Source: Exiguobacterium sp. BMC-KP (lineage in GTDB: Bacteria > Bacillota > Bacilli > Exiguobacteriales > Exiguobacteriaceae). Taken from it: a DNA stretch of 64,000 nt. The stretch covers positions 1-64,000 of the forward strand of contig NZ_LGIW01000011.1 in NCBI RefSeq assembly GCF_001275385.1, in the 5' to 3' direction. Below are positions 35,880-44,809 of the stretch, in pieces; position 1 is the first letter of the stretch; every line of letters begins with the position of its first letter. Under the pieces are notes generated by a model. That model had not been told where the DNA came from, ran no database searches, and was given only the letters and a program-made list of their open reading frames with translations. The position numbers and the translations under genes were made by a program.

Positions 35880-38000
35880 ATGAGCAGAACAAGCAGGGAG
35901 GTTTTGTTTGATTTTCTGAAAGGGAGGAACACGGCAAGCCTGGAGGACGTCAAGACAGCCCAAAGAACGTATTACGAGACACTCGTGGACGGACAGGCGT
36001 TAACTTTGACCGAGTTAGCACCGTTGAGTGAGCATCGGAGCAAGCTCTGGGGCACATTGAAAAGGTCGGGATATGAAGACCAGCCACATGGCATCGCCAT
36101 CGGTCTCCGACTAGAAGACGAGAACGTGGTGATCAGGTTGGCTCTCCAGTGTAGGGTGGAGGGCGAGAGAGGGACGCGTCCGACCACCGAGGACCTCGTG
36201 AGACACAGTCGGTTTTTGGACGTGACGCTCGACGACATGGAAGGGGTCCATCATATGTTGGACTCGAAGAGAATCAGACCGGACATGATCTCGAAAGAGG
36301 GGATCGGACGTGGTGAACATCGCAAGCTCGAGCTCGTCTACCGGCTCTCCGAAGCTGACGTCAAGGACGACCTCTCGATGGAGGATATGTTCTCGGATAG
36401 GCTCAGACAGGTGATGGGGAAGTTCGTCACGTGCTATGACGCCATCATCGGTGAAGGATTGCCAGGCTCTGGAGCGATGGACCGAAGTATGAAGAAACTG
36501 AGTGGGAGGGGGAAGAACGTGATACATCCGAAGAACATGATCCTACAGGGACCACCGGGTACCGGGAAGACCTACCATACGGTACTGTACGCCGTCGCCA
36601 TCATCGAAGGAAAATCCTTTGAGGAAATCAAGGAAGAGGTGGCCGAAGAAGGATATGAAGTGGTGAAAGAGCGATACACGGGATACAGGGACGAGAATCG
36701 GATCGCCTTCACGACCTTCCATCAGTCGTACGGTTATGAAGAATTCATCGAGGGAATCAAGCCGATGGTGAACGACTCGGGAGAGGTCGGGTTCAATATC
36801 GAGTCAGGAATCTTCAAGGAATTTTGCGAGATGGCGACGACGAATCATCGAATCAGTCCATCGGCGAGAATCTGGAAAATTTCACTCGGTGGTGCGGGAG
36901 AACGAGACATCAAGACGAGGTGTTTCGAAGATGGGACGATCCGCATCGGTTTCACTAAGCACGGAGAAACGCCACTCCTGGATGACGAGAAGATGACGAG
37001 TGCCATGAAGAACGTCTTCACCTATTTCTACGATACCATGGAGATCGGTGACGTCGTCCTCTCGTTAAAAGACCACGAACATATCGATGGCATAGGAATC
37101 ATCGAGGGAGAGGCAGAATGGCTGAAGGATGAAGAAAGATACAAACGCTGCCGGAAGGTGAAATGGCTGGCCAAGGACATATCGGAAAGTATCCTCGAGA
37201 TGAACATGCGCAAGAAGATGACACAGAAGACGATCTATCCACTGAATCGATTGACCGTATCACAAATCGAACGGATCATCACCAAGCATGATGCCGTCGA
37301 GAAGGACGATGAGGAGAGGAGCGAGCCGTACGTGTTCATCATCGATGAGATTAACCGAGGAAACATCTCGAAGATCCTAGGAGAGCTCATCACCTTGATC
37401 GAACCCTCGAAACGCCTGGGTGAGGTCGAGGAGACGCTCGTCAAGCTCCCCTATTCGAAGAAGGAGTTCGGCGTACCGGACAACATCCATATCATCGGGA
37501 CGATGAACACGGCGGATCGTTCCATCGCGTTGATGGATACCGCGTTACGTCGCAGATTCCGGTTCGTCGAGATGTCCCCAGATCCTTCGACGCTCCGAGG
37601 CATCTCCGTCGGAGGAGTCGACATAGAACGCCTACTCGAGGTGATGAACCGACGGATCGAGGCGTTGTATGATCGGGATCACATGATCGGCCATGCCTAT
37701 TTCACTGACTTGTCGTCCGACGATGATGTGGATGCGCTCAAGGAAATCTTCCTCAAGTCGATCATCCCGCTCCTACAGGAGTATTTCTTCGATGATTATG
37801 AGAAAATCCGGGCAGTACTCGGAGACGGCCCACGCAAGGAGGATGCTCACATCCTGAAAGGACGACCGGATGCGTCCGGATTGTTCAACATGTCTGTTCA
37901 CCTTTCAGGCATCGAGAATGGCTATACTGTCGATCATGAGGCTCTTTCTACCCCGGAGGTCTATCGAGCCATCTATGCGGGGCATCATGCGAAAGTCTGA
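35880..38000 (+). CDS. mcrB: McrB-type restriction AAA+ GTPase with inserted EVE-like domain
   Basis: 706 residues from ATG 35880 (GAGGAAGGG upstream). An N-terminal DNA-binding region of about 200 precedes the AAA+ motor: GPPGTGKT near 224, TFHQSYGYEEFIEG (family signature), FIIDEINRGNISKILGE (Walker B) near 480 and MNTADRS near 542, diagnostic for McrB. Between these, at about 327-450, lies an EVE/PUA-like insert (IWKISLGG, GTIRIGF, MEIGDVVLSL, IGIIEGEA, CRKVKWL). It may read the modified base. It is first of five closely spaced genes; mcrC begins inside its 3' end. Known McrBC cuts modified DNA between distant sites using GTP-driven translocation. Confidence 0.9.
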   Translation: MSRTSREVLFDFLKGRNTASLEDVKTAQRTYYETLVDGQALTLTELAPLSEHRSKLWGTLKRSGYEDQPHGIAIGLRLEDENVVIRLALQCRVEGERGTRPTTEDLVRHSRFLDVTLDDMEGVHHMLDSKRIRPDMISKEGIGRGEHRKLELVYRLSEADVKDDLSMEDMFSDRLRQVMGKFVTCYDAIIGEGLPGSGAMDRSMKKLSGRGKNVIHPKNMILQGPPGTGKTYHTVLYAVAIIEGKSFEEIKEEVAEEGYEVVKERYTGYRDENRIAFTTFHQSYGYEEFIEGIKPMVNDSGEVGFNIESGIFKEFCEMATTNHRISPSARIWKISLGGAGERDIKTRCFEDGTIRIGFTKHGETPLLDDEKMTSAMKNVFTYFYDTMEIGDVVLSLKDHEHIDGIGIIEGEAEWLKDEERYKRCRKVKWLAKDISESILEMNMRKKMTQKTIYPLNRLTVSQIERIITKHDAVEKDDEERSEPYVFIIDEINRGNISKILGELITLIEPSKRLGEVEETLVKLPYSKKEFGVPDNIHIIGTMNTADRSIALMDTALRRRFRFVEMSPDPSTLRGISVGGVDIERLLEVMNRRIEALYDRDHMIGHAYFTDLSSDDDVDALKEIFLKSIIPLLQEYFFDDYEKIRAVLGDGPRKEDAHILKGRPDASGLFNMSVHLSGIENGYTVDHEALSTPEVYRAIYAGHHAKV

Positions 38001-39297
38001 TGTCATCGAGGTCACGGAATATGAGGCCATCGTATACAAAGGTCCGGGTCGAAGAATCGACAAGGAGATGTTCGAGGAACTCGAGGAGCTCATGCTCACG
38101 CTATCGGATGAAGGACGGGATGGATTAGACTTCTTGAAACTCTCCTCCAGGAAAGGCTCCGGGAGGGTCATCCAGGTCAGGAACTACGTCGGCGTCCTGC
38201 AGATGCCGAGTGGCAGGCAGCTCCAAATCCTTCCGAAAATCCATACGACGACAGTCGACGCGAAGACGGCGATGCTCAAGATGTTGAGGACGATGCGTGA
38301 TTTTCCGAGTAAATCGTTCGACGCGACGGCGCTCGGCAACTCGAGGATGTCGATGTTCGAAGTCTATATCAAGCTCTTCCTCGACGAGGTCTCCCTGCTG
38401 GTCAGACGAGGATTGAAATCGGATTATCGTCGAATCGAGGAGAACGTACGCTTCTACAAGGGGAAGATGAACTTCGCACGTCAGCTCACGGTCAATCACG
38501 TGCACAAGGAAAGATTCTTCGTCACGTTCGATGAGTACGGGATCGACTGTCCAGAGAATCGGATCCTTAAGAAGGCATTGATGAAGACTCTCGGCAGTTC
38601 GACGGATGCGAAGAATCGCAAGGATGCGAGGCGTCTGCTTGATCATTTTGATGGAATCGCGGAGAGTCATGCCGTGGCGAAGGACTTCGCTGGAATCATC
38701 GACGACCGGAAGAACGGGCATTACCAGAAGGCGATAGGTTGGGCGAGGCTACTCCTGAACGACTTGAACGTATCGAACACGACCGGGACCACGGACACAC
38801 AATCGCTCCTTTTCTCGATGGACCAACTTTTCGAGAGTTACGTAGGGCACGTGATTCAGCACCGTCTCGGTCGGGAGTGGGACATCTCACTGAAAGGTCC
38901 TGTCAAGCATCTCTTCGACAACGGGTCATTCAGACTCATGCCCGATGTCGTTGCGAGATATCGAGATGCGTCCGACGGACGGATGAGGACGCGGGTCATC
39001 GACATGAAATGGAAGATCCTTGATCCGAGGAGCACCAACCTCGGGATCTCCTCGAGCGACATGTATCAGATGTTCGCCTATGCGAAGAAGTACTCATGTG
39101 AGCATGTCGTGGTGGTCTATCCGCTCGTCGAGGGTCTTTCTAGGAGGAATATCCAATATACCGACGGGGACATCACCGTCCATATCCATCTATTCGATTG
39201 CGTAGATGGGGAGGAAGACCTTATCGACTTACTCAGGTCTCTCGATTCACGACAACCGAGCGTCTCGAACACACCGATAATACCGACGAAAAAATGA
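37987..39297 (+). CDS. mcrC: McrC-type nuclease subunit
   Basis: 436 residues from ATG 37987, overlapping mcrB by 14 bp. The N-terminal beta-rich part (FLKLSSRKGSG, VIQVRNYVGVLQM) is the McrB-binding region typical of McrC. The C-terminal PD-(D/E)xK nuclease shows FRLMPDVVARY near 345 and TRVIDMKWK (DxK) near 367, followed by DMYQMFAYAKKY, the usual Gln/Tyr motif. It supplies the cleavage function of the McrBC complex. The next gene starts 24 bp downstream with its own GGAGG, so transcription probably continues. Confidence 0.88.
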   Translation: MRKSDVIEVTEYEAIVYKGPGRRIDKEMFEELEELMLTLSDEGRDGLDFLKLSSRKGSGRVIQVRNYVGVLQMPSGRQLQILPKIHTTTVDAKTAMLKMLRTMRDFPSKSFDATALGNSRMSMFEVYIKLFLDEVSLLVRRGLKSDYRRIEENVRFYKGKMNFARQLTVNHVHKERFFVTFDEYGIDCPENRILKKALMKTLGSSTDAKNRKDARRLLDHFDGIAESHAVAKDFAGIIDDRKNGHYQKAIGWARLLLNDLNVSNTTGTTDTQSLLFSMDQLFESYVGHVIQHRLGREWDISLKGPVKHLFDNGSFRLMPDVVARYRDASDGRMRTRVIDMKWKILDPRSTNLGISSSDMYQMFAYAKKYSCEHVVVVYPLVEGLSRRNIQYTDGDITVHIHLFDCVDGEEDLIDLLRSLDSRQPSVSNTPIIPTKK

Positions 39298-39321
39298 ACC
39301 TTAAGAAACGGAGGAATTGAT

Positions 39322-40335
39322 ATGTACGATATTTTGTTGAAGATATCGCAGGACATCATCAAAAAGATTGACCAGGGTACGGGAGGTGCGAACACTCTGA
39401 AGGACGTACTTCTTGACGAGATGCGTGACATCTATGGGGAAGGGGCGTCAGGAAAGTATGAGCAGATGAAGATGTTCCTGGAACGTACGGACGCCAATCA
39501 CCGTGAGATAGCAGAAGGAAGGTCGGAAGGACGTTCACGTCAGTCTTGGCTCAAAGGACGTCTGAAGGCGGCTGAGGGAAAATTTCCTGGTGTGACTGAA
39601 GGAATCATCGACGGACTACGAAGATCGGATGAAGCAGATGATGATCGCAGAGCTCTCGATGTGAAAGACTCGTTCGACTTCGACATCATGACGAGCGAGA
39701 TTCAGCAGGATGTAGAAATTGATGCGCTCTCCGGTGTACTGAACCTCGACACTGCGATGGAGGAGGTCAATACGTCAGGAGCATCATCACTTGAAGGATA
39801 CTCGCGTCTAACGAATGCACTTAAATCCGATCTGAACTCCGAAGAAGATCGAGAGATGAAGCAATTATTGACGGTGAGTGCATTGAAGTTCATCCAAAAA
39901 GCTGATGAGGACTCAATCCTCAAGAAACTTAATCATGTACAGACTTCTTTCGTAGTCGATGCCGCCTATACCTCGGTCAAGGTCGCGTATAAGGTGGCGG
40001 ACAAGTCGATTACGAGTGAAGAAGCGGTCGATTTCCTTGTAGACCGCGGGGTCGCTCGTCTCGAATCGCTCGTCCAGGTGACGTGCACGACCGTGGGTGC
40101 AAAGGTCGGCACCCAAGTAGGTCGAGTGATCGGTGGAGTGTTCGGACCTGCTGGGAGTGCACTTGGAGGCGTCATAGGAAACACCATCGGAAAGATGGTA
40201 GGAAAAAAGATTGGCGATGTCATCGTCACGGGAATCAAAAAAATCGTGCCGATTGCGAAGCGTGGACTTCAACATTATGCAGAAAAAGTGAAGAATAAAG
40301 TAAAAGGTGCATTGTCCAGGACTTTCTGGAGATGA
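39322..40335 (+). CDS. Glycine-zipper membrane-active protein
   Basis: 337 residues. The first 250 are charged, helical and soluble. Residues about 258-295 form a glycine zipper (GAKVGTQVGRVIGGVFGPAG, then SALGGVIGNTIGKMVGKKIG), a hydrophobic Gly-xxx-Gly ladder typical of membrane-inserting or pore-forming peptides. A basic amphipathic tail (HYAEKVKNKVKGALSR) follows. GGAGG precedes ATG 39322. It stands between mcrC and two further genes in the same apparent operon. A membrane-disrupting effector controlled by the downstream AAA+ protein is a hypothesis; a membrane anchor for the complex is an alternative. Confidence 0.7.
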   Translation: MYDILLKISQDIIKKIDQGTGGANTLKDVLLDEMRDIYGEGASGKYEQMKMFLERTDANHREIAEGRSEGRSRQSWLKGRLKAAEGKFPGVTEGIIDGLRRSDEADDDRRALDVKDSFDFDIMTSEIQQDVEIDALSGVLNLDTAMEEVNTSGASSLEGYSRLTNALKSDLNSEEDREMKQLLTVSALKFIQKADEDSILKKLNHVQTSFVVDAAYTSVKVAYKVADKSITSEEAVDFLVDRGVARLESLVQVTCTTVGAKVGTQVGRVIGGVFGPAGSALGGVIGNTIGKMVGKKIGDVIVTGIKKIVPIAKRGLQHYAEKVKNKVKGALSRTFWR

Positions 40336-40360
40336 CCATCTTTCCAAGGAGCAACGAAGT

Positions 40361-41407
40361 ATGAAACCTATAAAATTCAACCTGTTACTCGACGGAAGGA
40401 TTGTCCGTTCGCTCGATGAAGTGAAGGATAACTTTAACATCGATGACATCTATGACTTGTTCAATAAGCGTATCCTCCAGAAATGGTTAAGGCTCCAGAA
40501 CGAGCTCGCCATTGCTGAAAAGCTCGAGCTCATAACGACGGTCAATCCAAAGCTCGCCATCGAGAAGATTCTTGTGGTGTTCGGGTACGAGCCAGGTAAG
40601 ATGCAGACAGAAATCTACGCACATCTATACGGTCGGACCTATCGTGAAGAGGTCGCGGTCGCGATCTCCGAGAACAAGAATCATGCTGAGATGATCGAGG
40701 ACTACCATAAGAATTATATTTACTTGAAGGAGGCGCTACACAACTTCGGACTTGTGAAAGATCAGGTTACGAAAGATTTTAGGTTCGATGATGAGGAACG
40801 GACATCCGAATATTTGGAGGGCGTACGTGAAATCATGAGTGTCTTATCGAAAATCAGCGATGCGAAGAAATCACGAGGGGAGTTCGGGGACGAACAGTTC
40901 TCAAGACTCGTTCCTGAGCAAGGAAAGCTTAGTACGAATGACTATTCATATGGAGCCATCAAGGCGACCATCGATGAAATCGGGAAACATCATCTCGAGC
41001 TCTTGAAGCTCGACATTTCGAACTTCTTCGATGAATTCATAGATGAGAATCCTATCGTCATCATGTCCTGCCTGATGAACGACGCAATCCGGGAAGTGAT
41101 GTTGGCGAATGAGCGCATCCGATCATCATTGCGGAAGTCATGCGATCACCATGCGATGATCCACAAGCTGGAACCTTATCTGCAGTCCTATGAGGGGGAC
41201 ACGGAAGGGATGTGGAAGTATCTAGGTAGCACAGACAAGAAATATCTCGTCCTGAACATCACTCTCGGTAAGTCTAGGGTGGGGGAACAATCAGACCTAA
41301 AAAAAGACTTCGGACATCGTGAGGTCAACGGGAACTATCTTGTTTTGAGTGGACTTACCTTCAAGAGCGCCTCGGCGACACAGGCCATCCACTACCTGGA
41401 GGTATGA
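40361..41407 (+). CDS. Unknown protein in the McrBC-AAA+ operon
   Basis: 348 residues from ATG 40361 (AAGGAG upstream). Predominantly helical, acidic and soluble, without signal peptide or membrane segment. No catalytic motif was recognised. It ends 4 bp before the AAA+ gene and begins 25 bp after the glycine-zipper gene, so the three are likely co-expressed. It may be an adaptor that presents the zipper protein to the ATPase, or a trigger sensor. Confidence 0.6.
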   Translation: MKPIKFNLLLDGRIVRSLDEVKDNFNIDDIYDLFNKRILQKWLRLQNELAIAEKLELITTVNPKLAIEKILVVFGYEPGKMQTEIYAHLYGRTYREEVAVAISENKNHAEMIEDYHKNYIYLKEALHNFGLVKDQVTKDFRFDDEERTSEYLEGVREIMSVLSKISDAKKSRGEFGDEQFSRLVPEQGKLSTNDYSYGAIKATIDEIGKHHLELLKLDISNFFDEFIDENPIVIMSCLMNDAIREVMLANERIRSSLRKSCDHHAMIHKLEPYLQSYEGDTEGMWKYLGSTDKKYLVLNITLGKSRVGEQSDLKKDFGHREVNGNYLVLSGLTFKSASATQAIHYLEV

Positions 41408-41411
41408 GGCC

Positions 41412-42947
41412 ATGAAGAACATGATTTTAGAGGTAGGGGCATACGTCGACGCCCTAAGACCAATCATCTACATCCCACATAATGATTTCACGAGCATCGA
41501 GAGGGTCATCGAGAACGTCGCCCAAGAGGAGTTCGATATCGTCGAGTTCAATCACGGTTATGGATATGTGGACTTCCGGACGAAACTTCCGAAGACCAAC
41601 TGTTCACTCAGTGAGTTCTTACGGTATGCCGACGATATCAGTAACGAGCCGAGATTTTTGGTGTTGAAGGACGTACATGGAGAACTTGGCGAACCGGAGG
41701 TACAAGCGTTGCTGAAGAGCATCGCGATGAAGAACCTCTACAAAGAGGACTTCTACTGCACTGTGTTCATCCTGAGTACGAGCCTCGTGGTACCGACGGA
41801 GCTCGAGTCGCTGATGACCATCCTGGAAATCGGAGCCCCCGATGTCTCGGACATCGAGGAGCTCATCAAGGATTTTTCGAGAGTGCAGGACATCGACATC
41901 GAACAATCGATCATCGACGAGATGACTCTATCCTTCAAAGGACTGAGCGAATTCGAAATCTATCAAATCCTGAATCTTGCCTATCAGTCGAACGGCGAGA
42001 TAACGGCGGAGGACAAGTCGCTGATCCTTCGGGAGAAGGAGCAGTTCGTCAAGAAGTCCGGCATGCTCGAGATCATCAACTTCCAGGAGGACATCGATGA
42101 CATCGGTGGACTCGAGAACCTGAAGGCCTGGCTGAGGAGGAAGGGCCGCATCTTCAATCATCTTGATCAGGCGATGAAGGCAGGCGTCGACATCCCGAAA
42201 GGTCTGATGATGGTCGGCATGCCGGGCTGCGGGAAGAGTCTGGCGGCGAAGGCGACCGCTAAGCTCTTCAACGTACCGCTGTTGCGTCTCGACATCGGTA
42301 AGCTCTTCAACGTACCGCTGTTGCGTCTCGACATCGGTAAGCTCTTCGGGAAGTATGTCGGCGAGAGCGAGGATAACATGAGACGTGCGCTCAAGACTGC
42401 CGAGGCGGTCAGTCCTTGCATCCTCTGGGTCGATGAGATCGAGAAGGCGTTCTCCGGCATCGGAGATTCTGGAGGTGGCAATAGCGTCACGACACGTCTG
42501 TTCGGGACGTTCCTGACTTGGATGCAAGAGAAGGAATCGACGGTCTTCGTCGTCGCGACGGCGAACGACATCTCGTCCCTTCCTCCAGAGCTATTACGGA
42601 AGGGACGTTTCGATGAGCTCTTCTCTGTCAATCTTCCGAACAAGGAGGAGCGGAGACGTATCATCGACATCCATCTGACGAAGCGTCAAAAGAACAACCT
42701 GGACATCGACACGATCAAAATCGTCAAGGAGACGGAAGGGTTCAATGGCGCGGATCTTGAGTCCGTCGTGAGGGATGCGATTGAGAACCTCTACCTCGAA
42801 GGAAGGGACACGTTGACGACCGGAGATTTGCTCGACGTCGTCAAGGAGACCAAGGGTATCTCGACATCCTTGAAGGATAAGATTAGTCAGATCAAGTCGA
42901 GCCTCGAGAAGTTTGATATCAAGCCAGCCAGTCGAATGGACGAGTGA
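41412..42947 (+). CDS. Classic AAA+ ATPase (FtsH/proteasome-like), internally duplicated
   Basis: 511 residues from ATG 41412 (GGAGG upstream). The N-terminal 240 are an unassigned regulatory domain. The AAA+ core has Walker A GMPGCGKS near 268, pore-loop segment FGKYVGESEDNMRRALK, Walker B CILWVDEIEKAF near 336, second region of homology FVVATANDISSLPPELLRKG with the Arg finger, and sensor 2 FNGADLESVVRDA. A 13-residue exact repeat (KLFNVPLLRLDIG twice) sits between Walker A and the pore loop. No protease domain is attached. It could remodel or release the glycine-zipper protein encoded two genes upstream. Confidence 0.82.
   Translation: MKNMILEVGAYVDALRPIIYIPHNDFTSIERVIENVAQEEFDIVEFNHGYGYVDFRTKLPKTNCSLSEFLRYADDISNEPRFLVLKDVHGELGEPEVQALLKSIAMKNLYKEDFYCTVFILSTSLVVPTELESLMTILEIGAPDVSDIEELIKDFSRVQDIDIEQSIIDEMTLSFKGLSEFEIYQILNLAYQSNGEITAEDKSLILREKEQFVKKSGMLEIINFQEDIDDIGGLENLKAWLRRKGRIFNHLDQAMKAGVDIPKGLMMVGMPGCGKSLAAKATAKLFNVPLLRLDIGKLFNVPLLRLDIGKLFGKYVGESEDNMRRALKTAEAVSPCILWVDEIEKAFSGIGDSGGGNSVTTRLFGTFLTWMQEKESTVFVVATANDISSLPPELLRKGRFDELFSVNLPNKEERRRIIDIHLTKRQKNNLDIDTIKIVKETEGFNGADLESVVRDAIENLYLEGRDTLTTGDLLDVVKETKGISTSLKDKISQIKSSLEKFDIKPASRMDE
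42261..42347 (+). repeat. 39-bp tandem duplication inside the AAA+ gene
   Basis: The 39-bp unit at 42261-42299 is repeated exactly at 42300-42338, and the first 9 bases (AAGCTCTTC) appear a third time. It adds 13 codons in frame (NVPLLRLDIGKLF) where related ATPases have one copy. Identity at every base shows it is very recent. Confidence 0.95.
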
Positions 42948-42981
42948 TGAATAGGATAAGACGCTCTCCTTGCATGATTCT

Positions 42982-43026
42982 ACGGGCCTTTCACTTTCGA
43001 TTGTTCATCGAGAATGGGAGGCCCGT
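42982..43026 (+). terminator. Hairpin ending the McrBC-AAA+ operon
   Basis: ACGGGCCT pairs with AGGCCCGT across a long loop, followed by a weak T-rich run (CTATTATTC). Confidence 0.45.
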
Positions 43027-43407
43027 CTATTATTCATCTCGATAAGAGCGTTACGAAATTCGTCGACAATCATGTTTGTTTTCTTAAGAACCTTTTGTAC
43101 AGAAAATTGATTATCGAATGGGACGACTGACTTACATTTGGACTGACATGAACGTAATTATTCATCGATTAAAGTCTTTTGGTGAATTCATAAGGTGATT
43201 CAGGGCACTTCCTCTAGATATAAGAAGATGAATCAAATCATTGGTGACGAGAAGGTTAGTAGTGATGAAGAATGTAACTTAAAATGACATTGACATTCAT
43301 TTTTTATAGATAGGTAAATACTATCTTTTTTGGGAACCATGTTCATCAATTATCGTACTGAATAATAATAAAAAGGAAAAATAATTCAATTGTAGAGGAG
43401 AATTTTT
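43027..43407. other. AT-rich intergenic region
   Basis: No gene is visible. A TTGACA at 43290-43295 followed by TAAATA at 43315 (19 bp) is a possible promoter for the gene at 43408. The drop in GC marks a boundary from the backbone to the AT-rich block. Confidence 0.4.
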
Positions 43408-44277
43408 GTGACATTCGACAAGGTGCTTTATCGGAATCATGAAGGTGAGGAAGAATTAGTAGTAGCTGAAGAATTGTCTTCCAGAGAAGATTATGAGTTT
43501 GTTAAAAAAAATTTACATTGCTCCTATGAAGGATGCACTTCCAGAATAAGATACGTTACGAAGGGAAAGAAAAAAGCCTATTTTACTACTTGGCCAAAAG
43601 ACAACCACTCAGAAGCGTGTCTTAACTACTTCGAGAGAGAGAAAAAGAATCCATCGATAAAGAGAATCACTTCTGATGCGACTAGATTATCCGAAAAACA
43701 TATTAGTAGTATTTTGAGAGAGATGATTAAAGTTAGTGATGAGTCTCAAGAAGAAAAAGAAGCTCGGTCGAAAAAACAAAAAATGAATAGAAATAATAAG
43801 AAGAACAAAATAACCGATATCACTAAGAGTTCTGAGATTAAAGAAGTCGCTAGACCGTCAACAGATGGCAACCTAATGCCTCTTCTAAGTAGCAGCAGAG
43901 CTCCCAATGTAAAAAGAAAATATGGAGTTGTTGACTTGAAAGAAGAAGATGTCGGTAGAGCGACAGGTCTCGTCGAAATGATTCACTCGATGGAAATTTC
44001 TGAGAACAGAGTCGTTATGGGATTGAAAAACAAGGATTCTAAAGAGAAAGTGTACATGGAAGAAGGATTTTTTGCGACTGCATATGCGAACATTGATACA
44101 ATATTTTCTATTATAAAAGAAGCTGTTGATACTAGAGAGTCATTAAAAATTTACTGTGTCGGAAATGCTGAAAAACGGGCTGGCGAATTATGTCTGGTAA
44201 TAAATGATCAAAAAGATATAAGAATAAATGGCAAAAAAATAGACGTATTCGCTTTTAACTATAAAGAGAGAACATGA
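43408..44277 (+). CDS. Zinc-ribbon-like protein of unknown function
   Basis: 289 residues from a GTG at 43408 with GAGGAG 8 bases upstream. An early Cys/His cluster, LHCSYEGCTSRIRY then HSEACLNYF, suggests a CoiA-N-like zinc finger around residues 37-72. A very basic linker (about 115-140) and a beta-rich C-terminal 110 residues follow. No catalytic site was recognised. AT-rich, and followed by its own terminator. It is separate from the peptide cluster downstream as far as can be seen. Confidence 0.6.
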   Translation: MTFDKVLYRNHEGEEELVVAEELSSREDYEFVKKNLHCSYEGCTSRIRYVTKGKKKAYFTTWPKDNHSEACLNYFEREKKNPSIKRITSDATRLSEKHISSILREMIKVSDESQEEKEARSKKQKMNRNNKKNKITDITKSSEIKEVARPSTDGNLMPLLSSSRAPNVKRKYGVVDLKEEDVGRATGLVEMIHSMEISENRVVMGLKNKDSKEKVYMEEGFFATAYANIDTIFSIIKEAVDTRESLKIYCVGNAEKRAGELCLVINDQKDIRINGKKIDVFAFNYKERT

Positions 44278-44284
44278 ATCAGAG

Positions 44285-44330
44285 ATAAGGCATATCCTCA
44301 TAACGATCGAAAAATGGGATATGTCTTATT
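44285..44330 (+). terminator. Terminator after the zinc-ribbon gene
   Basis: ATAAGGCATATCC pairs with GGATATGTCTTAT (one G-U), followed by TTCTAT. Confidence 0.65.
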
Positions 44331-44809
44331 TCTATGATGATAGCCAAACGGATATTCTTGAATTAATTTTTGTATATGGTTCTATTTTAGTCAATTCAAG
44401 GGCTAACTTTACTTAATGATTTTATGCTAGATTTTTCCGAAATACAAAACAAGACTATTAAACGGATCTTTCACAATAAGTTCCTGTCATACTCGATACA
44501 GTCTGCATAAAGAAGTCAAATGTTCTTCATTTTTGACACTTACAGAAATGCTGATTCAATAAAGACTCCCTCTGTATTCCCTTCGATTCTATAATAAATT
44601 TACATACGATAAGTGACATGGACATTAATTTAATTTCAGATATCTTGGACTTAGGAATGTCAGAATAAATTCTACATCCGAGAAGTAAAATCTGAGAGTA
44701 GATATGTAAATCAAGTTGAATTAAACAAATTAATGTAAGTAAATGTATTTTTAATTACACTAAAATATGTTATAAATGTAACTAATAACATATTAAGGAG
44801 GAAAATGGT
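44331..44809. other. AT-rich intergenic region before the peptide cluster
   Basis: No gene is seen in about 480 bp. TATAAA at 44770, preceded 17 bases upstream by a weak TTTTTA, could serve the gene at 44810. Part of this upstream sequence (TTTTAATTACA, then ATGTTAT and GTAAC) recurs before the third precursor gene at about 55635-55683. Confidence 0.4.
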
